Origin: a virus
Length of the DNA: 45,077 nucleotides
Virus record (IMG/VR): IMGVR_UViG_3300025121_000079
Location: 1-45,077 of that record
Strand: one strand, 5' to 3'
Below the pieces are notes generated by a model that ran no database searches, was not told the origin of the DNA, and was given only the letters and a program-made list of their open reading frames with translations. Positions within the stretch are counted from its first letter, which is position 1; every line of letters begins with the position of its first letter. Shown here in pieces: positions 15,354-22,592 of this stretch. Position numbers and translations under genes: made by a program.

Positions 15354-15575
15354 TTAATTTGTTTTGGGAATGCTCTGTCCCGGATCTAAAGTCATGAATT
15401 TGGCTCCGGGGAAATCCCTTTCGTACCAATACATCTTTCCGATAAGACAGATTTCATTTCCCTGAGTATGAATCACCCGATACTTCCTACCTCCTTTCGG
15501 CATACCGATGATCCGGTGCGCTCCCTTGATATCCTCTACTTCCTTGGGAAATGCCTTCTTTGTCGTAGTTCCCAT
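15354..15575 (-). CDS. hypothetical protein, 73 aa
   Basis: Small basic protein, beta-rich, with a YRVIHTQGNEICLIGK segment. RBS GGAAAGGAGGAAAA. It precedes the abundant 148-aa protein and may share its transcript. Function unknown. Confidence 0.75.
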   Translation of the reverse strand: MGTTTKKAFPKEVEDIKGAHRIIGMPKGGRKYRVIHTQGNEICLIGKMYWYERDFPGAKFMTLDPGQSIPKTN

Positions 15576-15702
15576 TTTTCCTCCTTTCCAGTTAGATGTT
15601 CGCTCCTTAACTACTACTACAGGAAAACGATCAACTTCACCTTTTTAATTTTCTCACCTCCCCTCTCCAAGATTGGCTCGTATTACACTTTCATCCTTCT
15701 TA

Positions 15703-15885
15703 CTAATCTACCAACGGACTTTCAAACCATACGTGCCGAACCCCATGAAAGGTCCTCGGCTTTGGTAGAATAACCACTAAATCATGATTAGGGGATTCAT
15801 CTTCCGGCTGGAATTGAATCTTTACGGAGATACTTGTTTGATCTTGTCCGGCTAATGTAGCTGATACGATTTTGGTATAATTCAT
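15703..15885 (-). CDS. hypothetical beta-rich protein, 60 aa
   Basis: Start at 15885 chosen for GGGAAAGGAGTGGAA and the ATGA overlap; the frame is open to 15927. Strand-rich sequence (KIVSATLAG, ISVKIQFQPE, HDLVVILPK). Function unknown. The 127 bases downstream (15576-15702) hold no convincing gene. Confidence 0.72.
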   Translation of the reverse strand: MNYTKIVSATLAGQDQTSISVKIQFQPEDESPNHDLVVILPKPRTFHGVRHVWFESPLVD

Positions 15886-16070
15886 TTCCACTCCTTTCCC
15901 GTTATGCTTTTTATTTCTTCTAAACAAAACCTTTTCTCCTCATTATTTATTGCCCAAGATAATTCTCTGTATACGTGACTTAAAATATCCCAAGCACTTG
16001 AATCTTTTTTCAAATTTTGGATAGCCTCTTGAATCTTTTCTTTTATCTCTTGGTTTTGTTTTTCGGTCAT
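15882..16070 (-). CDS. hypothetical helical protein, 62 aa
   Basis: Predominantly helical, charged (KQNQEIKEKIQEAIQNLKK start). No recognised motif; weak Shine-Dalgarno. The C-terminal SITGKEWK is basic. Confidence 0.7.
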   Translation of the reverse strand: MTEKQNQEIKEKIQEAIQNLKKDSSAWDILSHVYRELSWAINNEEKRFCLEEIKSITGKEWK

Positions 16071-16092
16071 TTATTAATTTCCTCACTTTTCA

Positions 16093-16464
16093 TTAAAAAT
16101 TCACTTTTGCCCCAATTGCCGTGTTATGTACCACAAAATTGATTTCTACTCCGATAGTAACAATTTGCCAGATTCTTCGGTAAGGATTAGGAAGTAATCT
16201 TGTTATGATAGTATTACCTATCAAACTCCCCAAAAAGTAAGCATCTACACGATCTTTGCTAGGATGTTCCGATAACATAGGATTCTTTTCATAAAAATCC
16301 TTCGGATTGTCTATGGCATTACGAGTTTGTCTCCAATCCAAAATAATAGTAGTAGCCGCAACTCCTTGAAATGCCCAATCTGTCTTGGACATAGGTTCGG
16401 CATTTGCCGGTACGGAAATGAAAGTAGCCAATAAAATAGCAGGTATAGTTTTTTTCAGTTTCAT
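16093..16464 (-). CDS. exported or membrane protein with signal peptide, 123 aa
   Basis: An N-terminal signal peptide (KLKKTIPAILLATFISVPANA, cleavage after ANA) leads a mature domain with TDWAFQG, DWRQTRNAI and NPMLSEHPS followed by two hydrophobic segments. This D..QT...NP.L..HPS layout is common in unnamed bacterial and phage membrane proteins. Envelope location is likely; function unknown. RBS AAAGGAATAAA. Confidence 0.82.
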   Translation of the reverse strand: MKLKKTIPAILLATFISVPANAEPMSKTDWAFQGVAATTIILDWRQTRNAIDNPKDFYEKNPMLSEHPSKDRVDAYFLGSLIGNTIITRLLPNPYRRIWQIVTIGVEINFVVHNTAIGAKVNF

Positions 16465-16474
16465 TTTATTCCTT

Positions 16475-16861
16475 TCAGTTTATAGTTGGGAACACTCTAG
16501 CCCAATTGATCGTACCAGAAATCCCAAATCTCTCGATAGCCATAGGGTAACTTTCCAAATGTAATTGTAACCGGCCATTCTCTCGCACAAGTACGAATAA
16601 GAAGAAATCACAACTTTCGTACCCATGAAAACAAAACCTTCCCCTTCTCCTTGGACCTCGGGAGTGTGTCGATTTATGCCACTCTTTCGTCGCTTTGACC
16701 TCTACCTTGGTCCCGTCCCGTAGGATCAAATCAGCCCCGTCCTCGTTTAAAACAGGGGTACTTCCGAAACAGGCTTCGAGGTAGGAATATACCTCTGGGG
16801 CCTGTTCGGTCCAATGCTCGTACCTACTTGGTCGATACGAACGATGAGGAGTTTCCATATT
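16475..16861 (-). CDS. small PD-(D/E)XK nuclease-like protein, 128 aa
   Basis: The start at 16861 follows AAAGGAGGCAAAT; the open frame further upstream to 17245 crosses two other genes and is not coding. The segment GADLILRDGTKVEVKATKEW has the D...(D/E)xK spacing of PD-(D/E)XK nucleases, with a following beta-strand rich region (CFHGYESCDFFLFVLV) similar to the core of such folds. The family is so divergent that a restriction-like, repair or Holliday-junction role, or a non-enzymatic role, cannot be told apart. GC content is higher than in neighbouring early genes. Confidence 0.8.
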   Translation of the reverse strand, partial: NMETPHRSYRPSRYEHWTEQAPEVYSYLEACFGSTPVLNEDGADLILRDGTKVEVKATKEWHKSTHSRGPRRRGRFCFHGYESCDFFLFVLVRENGRLQLHLESYPMAIERFGISGTINWARVFPTIN

Positions 16862-16875
16862 TGCCTCCTTTATGA

Positions 16876-17085
16876 TTACCTCCCCACCCCAATGGACTCC
16901 GTTTTCATCCACAGGGAGTAACCGGGGATGGTCATCTTGGGCATCGCCATATCGACCAAGGGACGCTTGATCGTAAAAACTTTGCGGATCAATTTGTATC
17001 TGACGCTCCCGTTCTCCGGGGTGGGCGTTTCGTCCTCTTTCAGTTCGACCATCTTGACTACCTTCACCATCTTGAACTTTCCCAT
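16876..17085 (-). CDS. hypothetical basic protein, 69 aa
   Basis: Strong RBS (AGGAGGTAGAAG). Basic, Val/Lys-rich start (KFKMVKVVKMVELK), then a PTPENG turn. Function unknown. Confidence 0.75.
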   Translation of the reverse strand: MGKFKMVKVVKMVELKEDETPTPENGSVRYKLIRKVFTIKRPLVDMAMPKMTIPGYSLWMKTESIGVGR

Positions 17086-17103
17086 CTTCTACCTCCTTTT
17101 GGG

Positions 17104-17784
17104 TTAACGTTCGTTGGGACCCATCGCCTCTTGAATTCCCTCGGAGAGTTGGGCTTTCCTCTCCGCGTTGATGGCTTTGTAATCGTATCCCGGATTTTTC
17201 GTATCCATGTAGTGAAGCAGCCACAGGAAGGGATTTGTCTCCCATTTCTTCAAAAACTCTCCTACGATTTCCATCCTTTCCAAAGTGCGAATGAATCCCT
17301 CCCTTGTATCTACGGAAGTTCCCAAAAATCTAGAATGACCCGTACCTCCCCCATTAATACGAAGGGAATACCTATTTGGTTCTTGCCCTTCATATACTAA
17401 CCAGTTGAAATACGCCGTGGAACTATTTACTTGGTTTACAAAAGTATCAAATTTCACTAGAATTGATTTCTTTTTGTTCCAGAAGAAATACAAATACTCC
17501 TGAACAGGTTCATCCTCGTACCCCCTCCCCATAAATGGGATCGTAAGAACTTTTTCAAACCCATTCATGATTAAAATAGCACTGAACTCTCCGATTTCCA
17601 TTCCATAGTAGGTATCATTGAATTCTTTGAGAAGTTTTCTTTTATGTTTATTAACATTCAAAGCGATTAACATACCAAGACCGACGGTTTTCTCATCATT
17701 ATGAGAATCTTTTTTAGAAATTTTCTCCGCCATATCCAGAGGATCGGCAGCAAGCAATTCGTCTAACAAGTCTCTATCGTCCAT
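17104..17784 (-). CDS. hypothetical protein, 226 aa
   Basis: An acidic N-terminal region (DRDLLDELLAADPLDMAEKI) precedes a longer mixed alpha/beta domain with a central hydrophobic strand set (YLYFFWNKKKSILVKF) and a GGGTGHSRF loop. The layout resembles unnamed phage regulatory or replication-accessory proteins. RBS GAGGAGAGAAAGGA. No family assigned. Confidence 0.8.
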   Translation of the reverse strand: MDDRDLLDELLAADPLDMAEKISKKDSHNDEKTVGLGMLIALNVNKHKRKLLKEFNDTYYGMEIGEFSAILIMNGFEKVLTIPFMGRGYEDEPVQEYLYFFWNKKKSILVKFDTFVNQVNSSTAYFNWLVYEGQEPNRYSLRINGGGTGHSRFLGTSVDTREGFIRTLERMEIVGEFLKKWETNPFLWLLHYMDTKNPGYDYKAINAERKAQLSEGIQEAMGPNER

Positions 17785-17799
17785 TCCTTTCTCTCCTCG

Positions 17800-17991
17800 T
17801 TAAATGTTCGCTCCTACAGGATCTTCTCCATTTCCATAATACCGATCAATCCAAGTCGATTTCGGCTTCTGAGGATGACATGTGGTTCCATACACTCTAC
17901 CTCGGCCATAGTACCGAACAGGGGTACCAACTTCCAGATACGCTTTACATTCCTTACAAAAGGCCGGAAACTTCAACCGGATTTTCACCAT
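17800..17991 (-). CDS. small zinc-binding protein, 63 aa
   Basis: Start at 17991 chosen for GGGAGGAAAGCA. A CKEC pair and a later CHPQ provide a metal site; the middle (YYGRGRVYGTTC) is a beta hairpin. Similar 'CRxCgxxIxxGxxVRYYGRGRVYGxxCH' proteins are common in phages and probably bind DNA or protein; function unproven. Confidence 0.8.
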   Translation of the reverse strand: MVKIRLKFPAFCKECKAYLEVGTPVRYYGRGRVYGTTCHPQKPKSTWIDRYYGNGEDPVGANI

Positions 17992-18154
17992 TGCTTTCCT
18001 CCCCTGTGGATTTGATGAACAGGATAGCATTATGAAATTGCTTCAGAAATCTTTTTGCTTGCTTGGAATTCATCTTTGGGGATCGGACATTGGTAAATAT
18101 TACAAATCTCCCCTTGGTAAATCGGTTGAGGATGACTTCTTGAGTGCTATTCAT
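17954..18154 (-). CDS. hypothetical basic protein, 66 aa
   Basis: Overlaps the downstream gene by 38 bases. A GAGGGAG motif lies about 11 bases before the ATG. Basic, with a KQAKRFLKQFHNAILF helix. The overlap and spacing make it less certain than its neighbours. Confidence 0.6.
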   Translation of the reverse strand: MNSTQEVILNRFTKGRFVIFTNVRSPKMNSKQAKRFLKQFHNAILFIKSTGEESNGENPVEVSGLL

Positions 18155-18303
18155 TTTACTTTTTTCTCCCTCTTTTCAATTCTGGCAACCTTGGCCAAAA
18201 GTTGCTTCACCACTCCAGGCTGCTTGTTAGAACGAGCAATCCTTATCTGATCTCCTAATTCAGTAAGCACCCTTGCATTTTTCTCCCTCAAAGTTTCTTC
18301 CAT
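18151..18303 (-). CDS. hypothetical basic protein, 50 aa
   Basis: The ATG at 18303 follows AAGGGAGGTAAGGTG; the open frame to 18402 lies in the preceding gene. Helical and basic (KVARIEKREKKVK end). Function unknown. Confidence 0.65.
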   Translation of the reverse strand: MEETLREKNARVLTELGDQIRIARSNKQPGVVKQLLAKVARIEKREKKVK

Positions 18304-18307
18304 CACC

Positions 18308-18517
18308 TTACCTCCCTTTTTCTTTTGGTAATTCCGTCTTCCCAGTGATATGATAATAAAGAAGAAAATCAAACGCTTCCCTTTGAAGGTTGAACGTACC
18401 AATAATCCGATCCGTTTCCCATACCTGGGGAGCGTTGGGGAAGAGTTGCCTCATCTCCCCCTCCGCTATCACCCAGGGTTTGTGGACACGGGAACCTTCA
18501 TATTTGATTTTGATCAT
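18308..18517 (-). CDS. hypothetical protein, 69 aa
   Basis: Start at 18517 (GGAGGAAACGGG before it, ATGA overlap with the upstream gene). The frame continues upstream to 18766 through other genes and is not used. Contains a TGKTELPKEKGR C-terminus and a central IIGTFNLQREAFDFLLYY segment. Function unknown. Confidence 0.7.
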   Translation of the reverse strand: MIKIKYEGSRVHKPWVIAEGEMRQLFPNAPQVWETDRIIGTFNLQREAFDFLLYYHITGKTELPKEKGR

Positions 18518-18684
18518 CCCGTTTCCTCCATCAACGGAGGACACGGTTGGAGCAGATTCTCGATGCATTGGGGGCAAGTCTTGGTATCGTCCCCCAACTC
18601 CGCGATGTAACACTTCCGGCATTCCACGCACCGTTTGATTTTCCCTTCTTCCTTGCTCTTGTGGGAAATCTTCTTGTAACCCAT
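18514..18684 (-). CDS. zinc-ribbon protein, 56 aa
   Basis: An ATG at 18684 with GGAG seven bases upstream is the best start. CVECRKC and CPQC form a zinc ribbon. ATGA-coupled downstream. Function unknown. Confidence 0.7.
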   Translation of the reverse strand: MGYKKISHKSKEEGKIKRCVECRKCYIAELGDDTKTCPQCIENLLQPCPPLMEETG

Positions 18685-18716
18685 CTCCATTCTCCTTTCT
18701 TTCTCTTGGGGCCTCT

Positions 18717-18833
18717 TTACGAGACCAAGTTGTAAGGGAGCGTGAACAACCAACCGCTCTCCTCAACGACTGCGTACCACATTCCGTACCTACGATTCCA
18801 AAACTTGAGGATGACGTTAAATTTCGTTTTCAT
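18717..18833 (-). CDS. hypothetical aromatic-rich small protein, 38 aa
   Basis: The ATG at 18833 follows GGGGGTGAGCCAA. A short beta-rich product (KTKFNVILKFWNRRYGMWY); an open frame upstream to 19004 overlaps another gene. Real but small and uncertain. Confidence 0.6.
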   Translation of the reverse strand: MKTKFNVILKFWNRRYGMWYAVVEESGWLFTLPYNLVS

Positions 18834-18846
18834 TTGGCTCACCCCC

Positions 18847-19062
18847 TTACTTTTGGAAAGATTCCAAAATCTTTCTCGCCTCTTCCCCCAAACGGAAATT
18901 CTCTTGGATAATTTGAAGACATTTGTCACAAGTCGGACTCTTGGAAAATTGAGGGGTTGAAAATCTCTTACCACAAGTCGCCTTGAACGTCTTTTGATTC
19001 TCAACGGCGAATGGGATCACTTCCTTGAAAACTTTAAATGTTTCTGAGAAATGAGTATCCAT
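18847..19062 (-). CDS. small zinc-binding protein, 71 aa
   Basis: ATG at 19062 after AAGGAGATCAGA. A CGKRFSTPQFSKSPTCDKC segment holds three cysteines near a possible zinc site; the C-terminal half is helical. Function unknown. Confidence 0.72.
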   Translation of the reverse strand: MDTHFSETFKVFKEVIPFAVENQKTFKATCGKRFSTPQFSKSPTCDKCLQIIQENFRLGEEARKILESFQK

Positions 19063-19072
19063 TCTGATCTCC

Positions 19073-19249
19073 TTAATCCCGGTCAGCGTATTTTGCTGCC
19101 CAACGTGCCCAACCGTCACGGTGTTTCCTCTCTTCCCTTGGGGAACGTTCGCGTATGATTCTGTTCCCCTCTGCCGATACCTCATGGTGGCAGGTCCTAC
19201 CCTGGGACCCCTCTTGTTTGCGAATCCTACGCAATTCTCCCTTGGTCAT
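19073..19249 (-). CDS. hypothetical basic protein, 58 aa
   Basis: ATG at 19249 after AAGGAGAAGGGAA, ATGA-coupled to the upstream gene. Arg/Lys-rich and highly charged with a C-terminal RDGWARWAAKYADRD; it may bind nucleic acid, but nothing in it proves this. Confidence 0.7.
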   Translation of the reverse strand: MTKGELRRIRKQEGSQGRTCHHEVSAEGNRIIRERSPREERKHRDGWARWAAKYADRD

Positions 19250-19542
19250 TTCCCTTCTCCTTGGTCCTTGTCTTTTTCGATCCGATTCTCCAACGAATGA
19301 TATTCTTCGTAAACTTTCCAATACAACTCGGTGGTCCACCAATTTCCCTTTTCATCTTGGGGCTGGAAAAGCCCCGCTTTGGAAAGAACGTAGAGAACTT
19401 CATTCACATCCTCTAAACCGAACAGAGGCTTTTCCACGCAATCTTGAAATACTTCGGGGATAAAGTCCATTTCTACGTCGCTTTCTTCGTAGGAATCGTG
19501 AAAGATAATTCCTATGATCTGATCTACTTTTTTCTTATCCAT
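19246..19542 (-). CDS. hypothetical acidic protein, 98 aa
   Basis: Acidic, with helical segments; begins KKKVDQIIGIIFHDSYEE. RBS GGGGGTGAAATAAA. Function unknown. Confidence 0.75.
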   Translation of the reverse strand: MDKKKVDQIIGIIFHDSYEESDVEMDFIPEVFQDCVEKPLFGLEDVNEVLYVLSKAGLFQPQDEKGNWWTTELYWKVYEEYHSLENRIEKDKDQGEGK

Positions 19543-19573
19543 TTTATTTCACCCCCTTTCATTTATGACGTAT

Positions 19574-19702
19574 CTACCTACCTACCTGCAACCATCGTTC
19601 CGGTAGAGGTTCCCTTTTGGAAAAGAAACCCCTCGTCGCAAAGATGGTTATATTTAATCTTCCGTCCATCCCATCTCCCCGGTTCCGGGCCACACCGTTC
19701 AT
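19574..19702 (-). CDS. possible small gene, reading frame uncertain, 42 aa
   Basis: The ATG at 19702 follows GAAAGGAGAA and overlaps the upstream stop as ATGA, so translation initiation here is likely. The product of this frame is Arg-rich and looks unlike a protein, whereas the +2 frame in the same stretch reads more naturally (KIKYNHLCDEGFLFQKG), suggesting a frameshift near the start or a sequence error. Confidence 0.4.
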   Translation of the reverse strand: MNGVARNRGDGMDGRLNITIFATRGFFSKREPLPERWLQVGR

Positions 19703-20091
19703 TTCTCCTTTCTTTCTTCCTCCAATGGAGTTATTTCCGGTTCCCCATTTTCTTCGGCTTTACTTCCTTCCAAATTGTAAAGATTAGTAACTACCGAATC
19801 CAAATTACTTTTCGCCGTAGTCGATCCATTACTACTTAGTCCTAACGATGTATGGCAATGAGAAGGTCCACATCTGGATTGGCGTCGAATCGCGCTTGAT
19901 ACCGATTTGGACGGGGATTTTACGATCTCCGTCCAATAATTCGTTTTCCCCAAACTAGCCGTAAATCCCATCGTCTTTACTACATCCTCTTTTCTTGGTT
20001 CGCAATCTCCACAAACTCTAAACTTCCTCCCGATATGTTTGGGATGTTTATCGCTAAATTCGCTTCCACATTCTTTACAAATGATTAACAT
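19699..20091 (-). CDS. zinc-ribbon protein, 130 aa
   Basis: N-terminal CKEC (5-8) and CGDC near residue 27 form a zinc ribbon; the rest is low-complexity, Ser-rich and then acidic (SKAEENGEPEITPLEEE), so probably disordered. Function unknown. ATGA-coupled to the downstream small frame. Confidence 0.75.
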   Translation of the reverse strand: MLIICKECGSEFSDKHPKHIGRKFRVCGDCEPRKEDVVKTMGFTASLGKTNYWTEIVKSPSKSVSSAIRRQSRCGPSHCHTSLGLSSNGSTTAKSNLDSVVTNLYNLEGSKAEENGEPEITPLEEERKEK

Positions 20092-20107
20092 TTTGGTTCC
20101 CTTTTTC

Positions 20108-20524
20108 CTATCGGGTTAAAGAACCAAGAATAACTTCTCCTAAATAACCATGGTAATCGCCCTCGGAATCTTTTTCCGTTCCGACGAAAAACCATACATC
20201 TCCCTCCGGGGAAAAGGAGTAGGATTCATTTTCGTCCCCTTCGTCCTCCTTAAAACCCTTTATTTCGAGAACGATAACGAGATCATTACGACTTTCGGCC
20301 CATTCCGGATTTAAGTCCCCGCGAAGAACATTTCGAAGGTTAACGGCGTAGTCCACTGCGATTTCCGCCGAGGAAAAAGTCCCTACCATAAAATTTTTAT
20401 TACCATTATAAAGATTTACGGAGAAAACGGAATTGAAATGCTTTCGTTCGTTTAGGAAATCTACCAAATCCGTTTCGGAGTTTTCTTTCTTTTCAAAATT
20501 AACTTTTACTTTTACTTTTTCCAT
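20108..20524 (-). CDS. hypothetical acidic protein, 138 aa
   Basis: ATG at 20524 follows GGAGGGGAATGAG; the frame continues to 20578. Begins with a Lys/Val strand (EKVKVKVNFEKKE), with alpha/beta sequence and a strongly acidic middle (KEDEGDENES). Glutamine is absent, an early sign of the CA/TG depletion that deepens to the right. Function unknown. Confidence 0.78.
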   Translation of the reverse strand: MEKVKVKVNFEKKENSETDLVDFLNERKHFNSVFSVNLYNGNKNFMVGTFSSAEIAVDYAVNLRNVLRGDLNPEWAESRNDLVIVLEIKGFKEDEGDENESYSFSPEGDVWFFVGTEKDSEGDYHGYLGEVILGSLTR

Positions 20525-20571
20525 CTCATTCCCCTCCGTTTTAGTATGAACCAAAAGTTTTTTTTCTCCCC

Positions 20572-20766
20572 TTAACATTGATAGCAGATTCCGTTCGCGT
20601 CCAATTCGGCCTTCCGTTTACATTTGGGGCAAAAAGAGTATTCGATACCTACCTCGCCATTCTCTCGGGAATCCTCCCCGGATTCCAGTTTCTCCTCTAA
20701 CTCGCGGATTTTCATTTCTAATTCTTCGATTTCCATTTGGAGCGTTTTACTTTTCGGTGGTTCCAT
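20572..20766 (-). CDS. coiled coil plus zinc-ribbon protein, 64 aa
   Basis: ATG at 20766 chosen after AGAGGAAAAAGAAA. Residues about 10-34 form a Glu/Leu coiled coil; the C-terminus carries CPKC and CYQC (zinc ribbon). It would overlap the upstream gene by 20 bases. Function unknown. Confidence 0.68.
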   Translation of the reverse strand: MEPPKSKTLQMEIEELEMKIRELEEKLESGEDSRENGEVGIEYSFCPKCKRKAELDANGICYQC

Positions 20767-20902
20767 TTTCTTTTTCCTCTTTTTTGATTCCACAGCGAAG
20801 GATAAAACTTTCGAAATCAGACGAAGGATTTTCTACGGAATAAATCAGTTTTCCGTTCCGGTAAAAACTGAATTTTTCTCCTACTTTCCGGTACGTTTCC
20901 AT
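20747..20902 (-). CDS. hypothetical protein, 51 aa
   Basis: ATG at 20902 follows AAAGGGGAAGGGAA. Short basic/acidic product with a strand pair (KFSFYRNGKLIYSV). Overlaps the next gene by 20 bases. No family. Confidence 0.65.
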   Translation of the reverse strand: METYRKVGEKFSFYRNGKLIYSVENPSSDFESFILRCGIKKEEKENGTTEK

Positions 20903-20927
20903 TTCCCTTCCCCTTTATTTTATTTTG

Positions 20928-21329
20928 TTAGACTCCGTACTTTCTAATATAATTGATATCAAAAACCGTTCCTTTCCCTCCTCGTTCCTCTTCGAAACCA
21001 TTCTTTCTAAGTTCGGCCCTCGTTGGAAAGGAATAAAAACCGTCGAGGTAATGTAAACAACTTTCTTCGGTAGAAAGACTTTTGGTTAAGGAATAAACCG
21101 ATTCCCCCACAAAAAACTCGAAAATTACTACGGAATCGGGGTAACTCGTAAAACGATGGACTCCGTTTATCGTCCCGGAATAAATGGAAGCGTTACCGGA
21201 AGAAACTAATATTCTACCATAAAAACCGCCTTTCTTTTCTTCCAAAAAGTATCCGGCTCTAATACCTTTCCATTTACTTCGGTCTACTTCTAACTTTTCC
21301 AATCTTTCCTTAAGAGTTCTTTTATTCAT
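20928..21329 (-). CDS. hypothetical protein, 133 aa
   Basis: Starts after GGGAGAAGGAA. A basic N-terminal helix (KRTLKERLEKLEVDR) is followed by a beta-rich domain with aromatic strands (SVVIFEFFVGESVYSL). It lacks Gln and has only one Met, one Trp and one Cys, in line with the local CA/TG scarcity. Function unknown. Confidence 0.78.
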   Translation of the reverse strand: MNKRTLKERLEKLEVDRSKWKGIRAGYFLEEKKGGFYGRILVSSGNASIYSGTINGVHRFTSYPDSVVIFEFFVGESVYSLTKSLSTEESCLHYLDGFYSFPTRAELRKNGFEEERGGKGTVFDINYIRKYGV

Positions 21330-21347
21330 TTCCTTCTCCCTTTCGTC

Positions 21348-21431
21348 CTAAAGGACGAAGATTAGAATTACGAACATCCAGAAAGCTCCGGCGATTAAAA
21401 CCATCGTTCCGATCTCTTTCGCGGTTTCCAT
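21348..21431 (-). CDS. tiny single-span membrane protein, 27 aa
   Basis: The ATG at 21431 has an excellent RBS (AAAGGAGAAGAAA). The product is METAKEIGT followed by one hydrophobic stretch (MVLIAGAFWMFVILIFVL). It is the first gene of the leftward operon. Its stop codon lies inside a 7-bp inverted repeat (TTCGTCC/GGACGAA, 21342-21359). A leader peptide or a small membrane effector are both possible. Confidence 0.6.
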   Translation of the reverse strand: METAKEIGTMVLIAGAFWMFVILIFVL

Positions 21432-21440
21432 TTTCTTCTC

Positions 21441-21481
21441 CTTTCCCCCCGGAATTTGGTTTAAAGAGAAACCGGGGAAAG
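21441..21481 (-). promoter_or_regulatory. leader hairpin before the leftward operon
   Basis: CTTTCCCCCCGG (21441-21452) and CCGGGGAAAG (21472-21481) are inverted repeats flanking a 19-base loop. In the leftward transcript this stem ends directly before the Shine-Dalgarno of the 27-aa gene, so it could affect translation initiation. A second GC-rich hairpin (CGCCCG/CGGGCG, 21487-21506) lies just upstream. Confidence 0.45.
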
Positions 21482-21520
21482 TTGGTCGCCCGATCCCGTC
21501 CGGGCGGATATATCGGGGAT

Positions 21521-21526
21521 ATTATA
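21521..21526 (-). promoter_or_regulatory. candidate leftward promoter, -10 TATAAT
   Basis: A perfect TATAAT on the minus strand about 95 bases before the 27-aa gene. No TTGACA-type -35 box is possible in this CA/TG-poor DNA; the expected position reads TAATAC. A second TATAAT lies 25 bases upstream. Assignment is tentative. Confidence 0.4.
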
Positions 21527-22082
21527 CCCTAAAACCGAAACGTGTATTATATAGTTTATAAGTATCGGATTTATAAGGGGATTTTCTAATCTATATACCC
21601 TATAAACTTAGGGTTCCTTTATAACCTATCGAATATAAACGGTTTTTCGTCGCGGCTTTTATCGTTATAAGTACCCGAAATATAAGGGGAAAATATCGAA
21701 TTATTTCGGCCAGAAACGTTCGTTATAGGGTACCTTGGGCGTTACCTACCTAAAACGTACTTGGTCCAGACCTATCTAAGCGTACTTGGCTGTATACCTA
21801 TATTTTTTTCGTTTTGGTTGGAAATTTTTCGAAAATTATTAGTAAAGGTTACCGTTTCGTAATCGTTTTATAAGGTAAAATGTTTCGATAGGTAATACGA
21901 TATTTTATAGAATAAAACGAATAATAGGAAAAATTATCGGCCTAATTTTGTTTATAAGGCATTTTCTTTCTTCGGTAATAGGATATACGGGATATTTATA
22001 AGTAGGCGAAAAATAACGATTTCCCCGCGTTCTATTTTAAAAGATCGTCGTTTATAGGTCGATTAAATACGGCGAAAAACCG

Positions 22083-22346
22083 TTTATTATCGAATAGTTA
22101 TAGAGAAAAATAAAGTATATAAACGAATAAGGATATAGATTAGATAAAATATCCCTTATAATTCGGGTAGTTATAGGGTATAGATAAACGGAAACGAATA
22201 TATAGGACGGAACGAATAGCCCTTTATTATTAAGTAGTTATAAAGTAGCCCTAAGACTATCTACCGGATAGAGTATTATTTCCCTTTTATTATCGAATAG
22301 TTATAAGCGATTCTAATTCCCCTTTATAATTAAATAGATACGAGGG
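22083..22346. repeat. five imperfect iteron-like repeats
   Basis: Five copies of a 20-26 base element related to TTTATTATCGAATAGTTATA lie at about 22083, 22153, 22220, 22283 and 22319, with centre spacings of about 72, 68, 63 and 37. The first and fourth share 20 identical bases (22083-22102 and 22286-22305). Several copies end in CCCT...AGGG arms that make them weak inverted repeats. Iterons like these often bind replication initiators or regulators. Confidence 0.55.
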
Positions 22347-22579
22347 AAGAAAAACGAAAATATATTTTCTATCCGAAAAGGGAAATTCTATAAATATCCG
22401 AATCTATTACCGTTTCGGGAATAGGTATAAACGGGGTACCAGTTTAATATTTCCCTTTCGTTTTTAATTCTTTTCCGGTATCGTATAGGTAGATAAAAAA
22501 CGTTCCTTTAAATCCGATTATAAAGGCGCCCCCGAATTAGAACCGGACGGAATCCCTTACCGTACCGGAACCGTTAAAA

Positions 22580-22592
22580 GGGGAATTACCCC
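22580..22592. promoter_or_regulatory. short palindrome before the 134-aa gene
   Basis: GGGGAATTACCCC is an interrupted palindrome 15 bases before the ATG at 22607, in the position of an operator or RBS-blocking stem. A TATAAA-like -10 (22529-22534) lies upstream. Confidence 0.35.

Noticed and set aside
16876-17245. Long N-terminal extension of the nuclease-like protein
   Set aside because: Overlaps two supported genes and gives a low-complexity product; the ATG at 16861 has the ribosome binding site.
18518-18766. N-terminal extension of the 69-aa gene
   Set aside because: Overlaps zinc-ribbon gene 18514-18684; the start at 18517 has a strong ribosome binding site and ATGA coupling.
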